From RI-43 sp033764725 (GTDB lineage: Bacteria > Pseudomonadota > Alphaproteobacteria > Caulobacterales > Aquidulcibacteraceae), in contig JANRIR010000067.1 of assembly GCA_033764725.1 (NCBI GenBank), positions 1 to 64,000 of the forward strand: a stretch of 64,000 bases of DNA, in the 5' to 3' direction. The notes beneath the pieces were generated by a model. The model saw only the letters and a program-made list of their open reading frames with translations, was not told the origin of the DNA and did not search any database. The translations under genes were made by a program, and so were the position numbers. Shown here one piece after another: positions 60,476 through 64,000 of the stretch (its first letter is position 1; every line of letters starts with the position of its first letter).

Positions 60476-60491
60476 GGGGGCCGCGAGGTCG

Positions 60492-61238
60492 TTAGGCTGG
60501 CGCCTGCGCAACCGCGTTGGCCGCCAGATCGCGCCAAAGCCGCGCCTCGGCCCGCAGCGCCGGATTGATCTTGGCGTAGCGGCGCTCGACCTCCGCGAGC
60601 CCCAGCCGCGCATCTTCCGCACGGCCGGCCTTCGCGAGAAACGCCACATAGCGGCCTGCCGCCTCCAGGCCCGGGAGGCGATCGGCCGCGTAGCGGTACG
60701 GCCCTTCGGCCTCGTCATTGCGCCCGAGCCCCTCATATGCGCGTGCGAAGGCCAGCGCGGCGGCGGGCGTATGGCCTTCGGGGCCGAGCTTCTCCAACGC
60801 CTCCAGCCGCGCCAGCGCGTCGCCGTAGCGGTCGAGCTCCAGGAGCGCCAAGGCGTGCCCGAGCAGCACGGCGGGGTCTTCGGCGAACTGCCCGACGGCG
60901 CTGTCGCGCCACAAGGCCTCCGCTTCCGACCATTTGTTGAGCGCCTCGGCGGCGCGCGCCAAACGCATCCGGGCGCCGACCGTCGGCGCGTCCTCCAGCG
61001 CGGCCTTCGCGGCGCGATAATCGCGCTCGGGATCGATCGCCTGGCGCGCCGCGCGGCCCAGCGTGCGGGCTGTGCGCCCGCCGAGCATCTCGGGAACGAT
61101 GACGGCGAACAGATAAAACGCCGGCGCGATCAGCGGGCCGATGATGAACAGCCACAACCAGAACATCTCTCGCCCGGTGCGCACGACATGGATGCCGCAC
61201 AAAAGCGACGGGAGGTACGTCAGGATGAGGACAACCAT
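60492..61238 (-). CDS. Membrane-anchored TPR protein
   Basis: A 248-residue protein with two N-terminal helices (about 2-20 and 26-50) and a soluble tetratricopeptide-like remainder (ARAAEALNKWSEAEALWRDSAVG, LLGHALALLELDRYGDALARLEALEKLG, FARAYEGLGRNDEAEGPYRYA, LAKAGRAEDARLGLAEVERRY). The Gly/Leu-rich opening VVLILTYLPSLLCGIHVVRTGREMFWLW places the N-terminus in the membrane. Partner unknown. Upstream of it on the same strand is pth. Confidence 0.85.
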   Translation of the reverse strand: MVVLILTYLPSLLCGIHVVRTGREMFWLWLFIIGPLIAPAFYLFAVIVPEMLGGRTARTLGRAARQAIDPERDYRAAKAALEDAPTVGARMRLARAAEALNKWSEAEALWRDSAVGQFAEDPAVLLGHALALLELDRYGDALARLEALEKLGPEGHTPAAALAFARAYEGLGRNDEAEGPYRYAADRLPGLEAAGRYVAFLAKAGRAEDARLGLAEVERRYAKINPALRAEARLWRDLAANAVAQAPA

Positions 61239-61273
61239 AACCCCGACCTAGGAACGCATTGCGACAGACGCAA

Positions 61274-61885
61274 TCACGGATCGTCGCGGACGGGCCGGCG
61301 CGGATCGACCTTCTCCGCCGGCGCCAGGCGCATGACTTCGCCCTGAAACTTTTCATCCTCGCCGCGCGCCAGCAGCGGCGCAGCCTTGGCGATGGCGCCG
61401 AGCAGCGGATCGAGCCATGCGGCTTCGGCTTTTGCGAAATCGTTGAGCACATAGCCATGCACCAGCGCCTTGTCGCCGGGATGGCCGACGCCGATGCGCC
61501 CGCGCCGAAAGCCTTCGCCGATCGGCGACGCGATGATCGAGCGGATGCCGTTGTGGCCGGCCGCGCCGCCGCCGGTCTTCATGCGAAACCGTCCCGGCGC
61601 GAGATCGATTTCGTCATAGAGGACGACGACGTCGTGCGGCGCCAGCTTATGGAAGGAGGCCGCTTCGCCGACGCTGCGGCCGCTTTCGTTCATGTAGGTT
61701 TGCGGCTTCAGGGCCAGGCATTTCACGCCGCCGATGTGGCCTTCGGCGACCTCGCCCTGAAACTTTTTGCGCCACGCGGCGAAGCCGTGCGCCTTGGCGA
61801 GCGCGTCGATCGCCATGAAGCCGACATTGTGCCGGTTGTGGGCGTATTTCGCGCCCGGATTGCCAAGGCCGACCAGCAACAGCAT
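61274..61885 (-). CDS. pth: Peptidyl-tRNA hydrolase
   Basis: Recycles tRNA from dropped peptidyl-tRNA. The 203-residue protein has LVGLGNPGAKYAHNRHNVGFMAID with catalytic His19, then CLALKPQTYMNESGRSVGEA, VLYDEIDLAPGRFRMKTGGGAAGHNGIRSII and RIGVGHPG, all Pth signatures. Downstream of rplY (55 bases), the usual rplY-pth pair. Confidence 0.97.
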   Translation of the reverse strand: MLLLVGLGNPGAKYAHNRHNVGFMAIDALAKAHGFAAWRKKFQGEVAEGHIGGVKCLALKPQTYMNESGRSVGEAASFHKLAPHDVVVLYDEIDLAPGRFRMKTGGGAAGHNGIRSIIASPIGEGFRRGRIGVGHPGDKALVHGYVLNDFAKAEAAWLDPLLGAIAKAAPLLARGEDEKFQGEVMRLAPAEKVDPRRPVRDDP

Positions 61886-61940
61886 CGCGCGACGATCCTA
61901 TGCGCCGGCGCGCCATGGCGGCGGCGCCTGAGCGGCGGCG

Positions 61941-62570
61941 TCAGCTCTTGGCGGGCGCAGCGGCTGCAGCGTCGGCGGCGGGCGCCGCGTCGTCGGCGTC
62001 ATCCTTGCCGCCGCGGCCCACGATGGTGGCGACCGTAAAGTCGCGGCCGGTGATGGTCGGGCGGGCGCCTTCCGGCAGCTTCACCGCCGAAATGTGCACC
62101 ACGTCGCCGATGTTCAGGCCGGTGAGATCGACGACGAGCTCTTCCGGGATCTTCGACGCCGGCACGCGCATGTTCACCACGTGGCGCACGACGTTGAGCG
62201 CGCCGCCGCGCTTCAGGCCCGGCGAGGCTTCCTGGTTGATGAACCGAACCGGCACATCGACCGTGATCACCGAATTTTCTTCGACGCGGTACAGATCGAC
62301 ATGGATCGGCCGGTCCGACACGGGGTGGAACTGGATCTCGCGGGGAATGACGGGCTGGCGCTCGCCCTTGTGGTCGATCTCGACCATGTGGGACAGGAAT
62401 TTGCCCGAACGCAGGGCCTTTTCGACCTCGGACAGTTTCAGCGCGATCGGCACCGCGCCGCGGGGACCGCCATAGATGACCCCCGGCAGGAGCCCCTGGT
62501 CGCGCGTCGCGCGGGCCCCGCCCGTGCCGGTCCGCTCGCGACGTTCGACGTTCAAGATAATGCCCGACAC
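61941..62570 (-). CDS. rplY: 50S ribosomal protein L25 (CTC form, GTG start)
   Basis: A 209-residue 5S rRNA-binding ribosomal protein. The N-terminal L25 domain is NVERRERTGTGGARATRDQGLLPGVIYGG...EIQFHPVSDRPIHVDLYRVEEN; the CTC extension follows, ending in an Asp/Ala-rich tail. Start GTG at 62570 after AGGGG; the frame to 62870 is antisense to the next gene. Confidence 0.93.
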   Translation of the reverse strand: MSGIILNVERRERTGTGGARATRDQGLLPGVIYGGPRGAVPIALKLSEVEKALRSGKFLSHMVEIDHKGERQPVIPREIQFHPVSDRPIHVDLYRVEENSVITVDVPVRFINQEASPGLKRGGALNVVRHVVNMRVPASKIPEELVVDLTGLNIGDVVHISAVKLPEGARPTITGRDFTVATIVGRGGKDDADDAAPAADAAAAAPAKS

Positions 62571-62661
62571 CGGAGCGCCCCTGGAAAACAGCGTGCTGAA
62601 AAAACGAAGGCGGGTATCTAGCGGAAAGGTCTTGCGAAGGCAATCGCGCAGACAGGCCCAT

Positions 62662-64000
62662 TCAGCGCGCCGCCCAGACCAGGGCGTCGGCGATGTGGGG
62701 CCGCAGGACGCGCACGGCGGCGTATGACGAAACGTGGTCGTCGTCGACATAGAGCGGGTGTCCGTCGTGCGTGACGGCGCAGGCGTCCGGGCAAAGGGGC
62801 GCGAGCAGCGAAACGGTGCGCACGCCAGGATCGCGCGCCAGCGCGGCGAACAGGGCGCGCACCGGCGCATGGCGGGTCAGAATCTGCGCGCGCGTCGGCG
62901 GCGAGGGCGGCGGGTCGCCCCAGCGCGCCTGGGCGAAGAGGCGCTGCGGCACGTCCCAGCCGAATTCCGGCGTGCCCTCGATGATGGTCACGGTGCGTCC
63001 CGTTGCGCGAACCGCCGCGACTGTGCGCGCCAAACCGGCCGCGACGACGTCCTCCAGCGGCTGCGCCGCCTGCGGGACCGCCGCATCCAGCAGCACGATG
63101 GCCGTCCCCTCTTCGCCGGGAAGGAGGACGCCGCTGTGGAACAGCGTCCAGCGGGCGTACAAAACAACATGGGCGATATCGGGCCGCGTGCGCAGACGCG
63201 CGATCACCGCATCGTTGTAGGTGCGGCAGGTCGGGTAATCGGGACGCTCGACCCCAAGCAGCGGCGGGCAACCCAGGCGGCCGGCGACGACGCCCGTCAA
63301 CTCCCCATCACGCGCGGCGGCGTCGACGCCCGGCATCAGCGCGTCGGCGTGGGAGTCGCCCCAGAACAGGAAATCCGCAGCGGCCGCCGGCGCCCCGACC
63401 GCGCACCAGGGCGCATCGATCGGGCCTTCGAAACACTCCTGGCGACGCGGATTGATATCAGCGCCCCCCGCGACGAGCTTCAACTCGGCGGGCGAGAACC
63501 GCTGCGGCGCGCCGTCCGAAATGTACACCGCCGCAAATGCGGCGCCGATGGTCGCCGCCCCGGCGGCAGAGAGGGCGAAAACGGCGCGGCGATTCAGAAA
63601 GGTGCGCCGACGAAACGGCTGCTCCACCCAACGCCACGACGCCGCCGCGACAATGAATGCGGCCGCGACGCATCCCGTCGCAACCGCCCAAGGCAGGTCG
63701 ACGACATCCAGCCGAATGCGCGCAAACGACAGCAGCGGCCAATGCCACAAATAGAGCGAGTATGAGATCAAGCCGACGAACACGAGCGGCGGCGCGCTCA
63801 GGATCGCCGTCGCCCATGAGCGCCCCCCGGATCCCGCCGCAATAATGAGCGCCGCGCCCAAGGCTGGCGCGATCGCAGCCCATCCCGGCATGCGCGTGGA
63901 CTCGTCGAATTTTGCGATCGCCGTCGCGATCAGCGCGAGCCCGAGAACGGCCATCGCTTCCCGGAGCCAACGCGGCGCCCGCTGCGGCCAGGTCGCCAGG
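62662..64000 (-). CDS. Acyltransferase-3 / SGNH O-acyltransferase, 5' end outside window
   Basis: The frame is open to base 64000 and the start lies beyond. Visible part (about 446 residues): the last membrane helices of an acyltransferase_3 domain (LVFVGLISYSLYLWHWPLLSFARI, RWVEQPFRRR) and a C-terminal SGNH hydrolase-like domain (FLFWGDSHADALMPGVD, with late DDDHVSSYAA). This is the OafA/YrhL architecture, which O-acetylates LPS or exopolysaccharide. Confidence 0.9.
   Translation of the reverse strand, partial: LATWPQRAPRWLREAMAVLGLALIATAIAKFDESTRMPGWAAIAPALGAALIIAAGSGGRSWATAILSAPPLVFVGLISYSLYLWHWPLLSFARIRLDVVDLPWAVATGCVAAAFIVAAASWRWVEQPFRRRTFLNRRAVFALSAAGAATIGAAFAAVYISDGAPQRFSPAELKLVAGGADINPRRQECFEGPIDAPWCAVGAPAAAADFLFWGDSHADALMPGVDAAARDGELTGVVAGRLGCPPLLGVERPDYPTCRTYNDAVIARLRTRPDIAHVVLYARWTLFHSGVLLPGEEGTAIVLLDAAVPQAAQPLEDVVAAGLARTVAAVRATGRTVTIIEGTPEFGWDVPQRLFAQARWGDPPPSPPTRAQILTRHAPVRALFAALARDPGVRTVSLLAPLCPDACAVTHDGHPLYVDDDHVSSYAAVRVLRPHIADALVWAAR

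Noticed and set aside
1..64000. tRNA, rRNA or insertion-sequence genes
   Set aside because: No cloverleaf, rRNA segment, transposase or integrase sequence was recognised on either strand by eye; a tRNAscan or ISfinder run would settle it.

Overview
The window is about 64 kb of GC-rich chromosome from a flagellated alphaproteobacterium. Several features point to Caulobacterales or Hyphomonadaceae-like relatives: fliQ-fliR-flhB followed directly by a CckA-type hybrid kinase, a CtrA-box-like sequence next to paired GANTC sites between flgB and fliO, a lone motA, and many short operons with ATGA overlaps. No rRNA, tRNA, CRISPR array or insertion sequence was recognised. Coding density is very high, and no gene-free stretch reaches 300 bases.

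Left third (1-22 kb), metabolism and protein processing: htpX, an SDHAF4-like factor, a carA / 2-hydroxyacid dehydrogenase / YdeP-type molybdopterin oxidoreductase operon, two S9 peptidases, an orphan DUF2793 tail-fibre-like gene with a C-terminal S74-type chaperone, an iron alcohol dehydrogenase divergent from a P-loop ATPase, a fused oligopeptide ABC ATPase, threonine dehydratase, a CsgG-like protein, and a GST / FKBP lipoprotein / argE operon. The ATPase gene is bracketed by two CTAG-rich dyads of identical geometry.

Middle (22-42 kb), housekeeping: nadE-cysQ, hldE, rnhB, a metallo-beta-lactamase-fold gene, an HSDL2-like SDR, a histone-deacetylase-family enzyme, xseB-csaA, M20 peptidase-GNAT, a membrane-anchored TIR-like protein, and ispA-dxs for isoprenoid precursors. 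An AT-richer two-gene island is inserted exactly at the dxs stop codon (40.93-42.6 kb). It encodes a TIR domain fused to a complete ParA-type ATPase plus a 96-residue partner, with a nine-G tract at the ribosome-binding position. This is the best candidate in the window for an undescribed, probably defensive, system.

Right third (42-64 kb), motility and cell cycle: flgB-flgC-fliE on the minus strand diverge from fliO-fliP. fliQ-fliR-flhB-cckA resume about 5.4 kb later, after cupin, CpeT-like, SnoaL-like, AhpD-like, LysR and DUF885 genes. Then come a lytic transglycosylase, an MFS transporter, motA, a Thr/Ala/Pro lipoprotein, a TPR membrane protein, pth-rplY, and an acyltransferase-3/SGNH protein cut by the window edge.

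Four hairpin-rich intergenic elements of two families all lie between convergent genes and probably act as bidirectional terminators. Start sites were moved from the longest open frame where signal peptides, Shine-Dalgarno spacing or gene overlaps favoured another codon.
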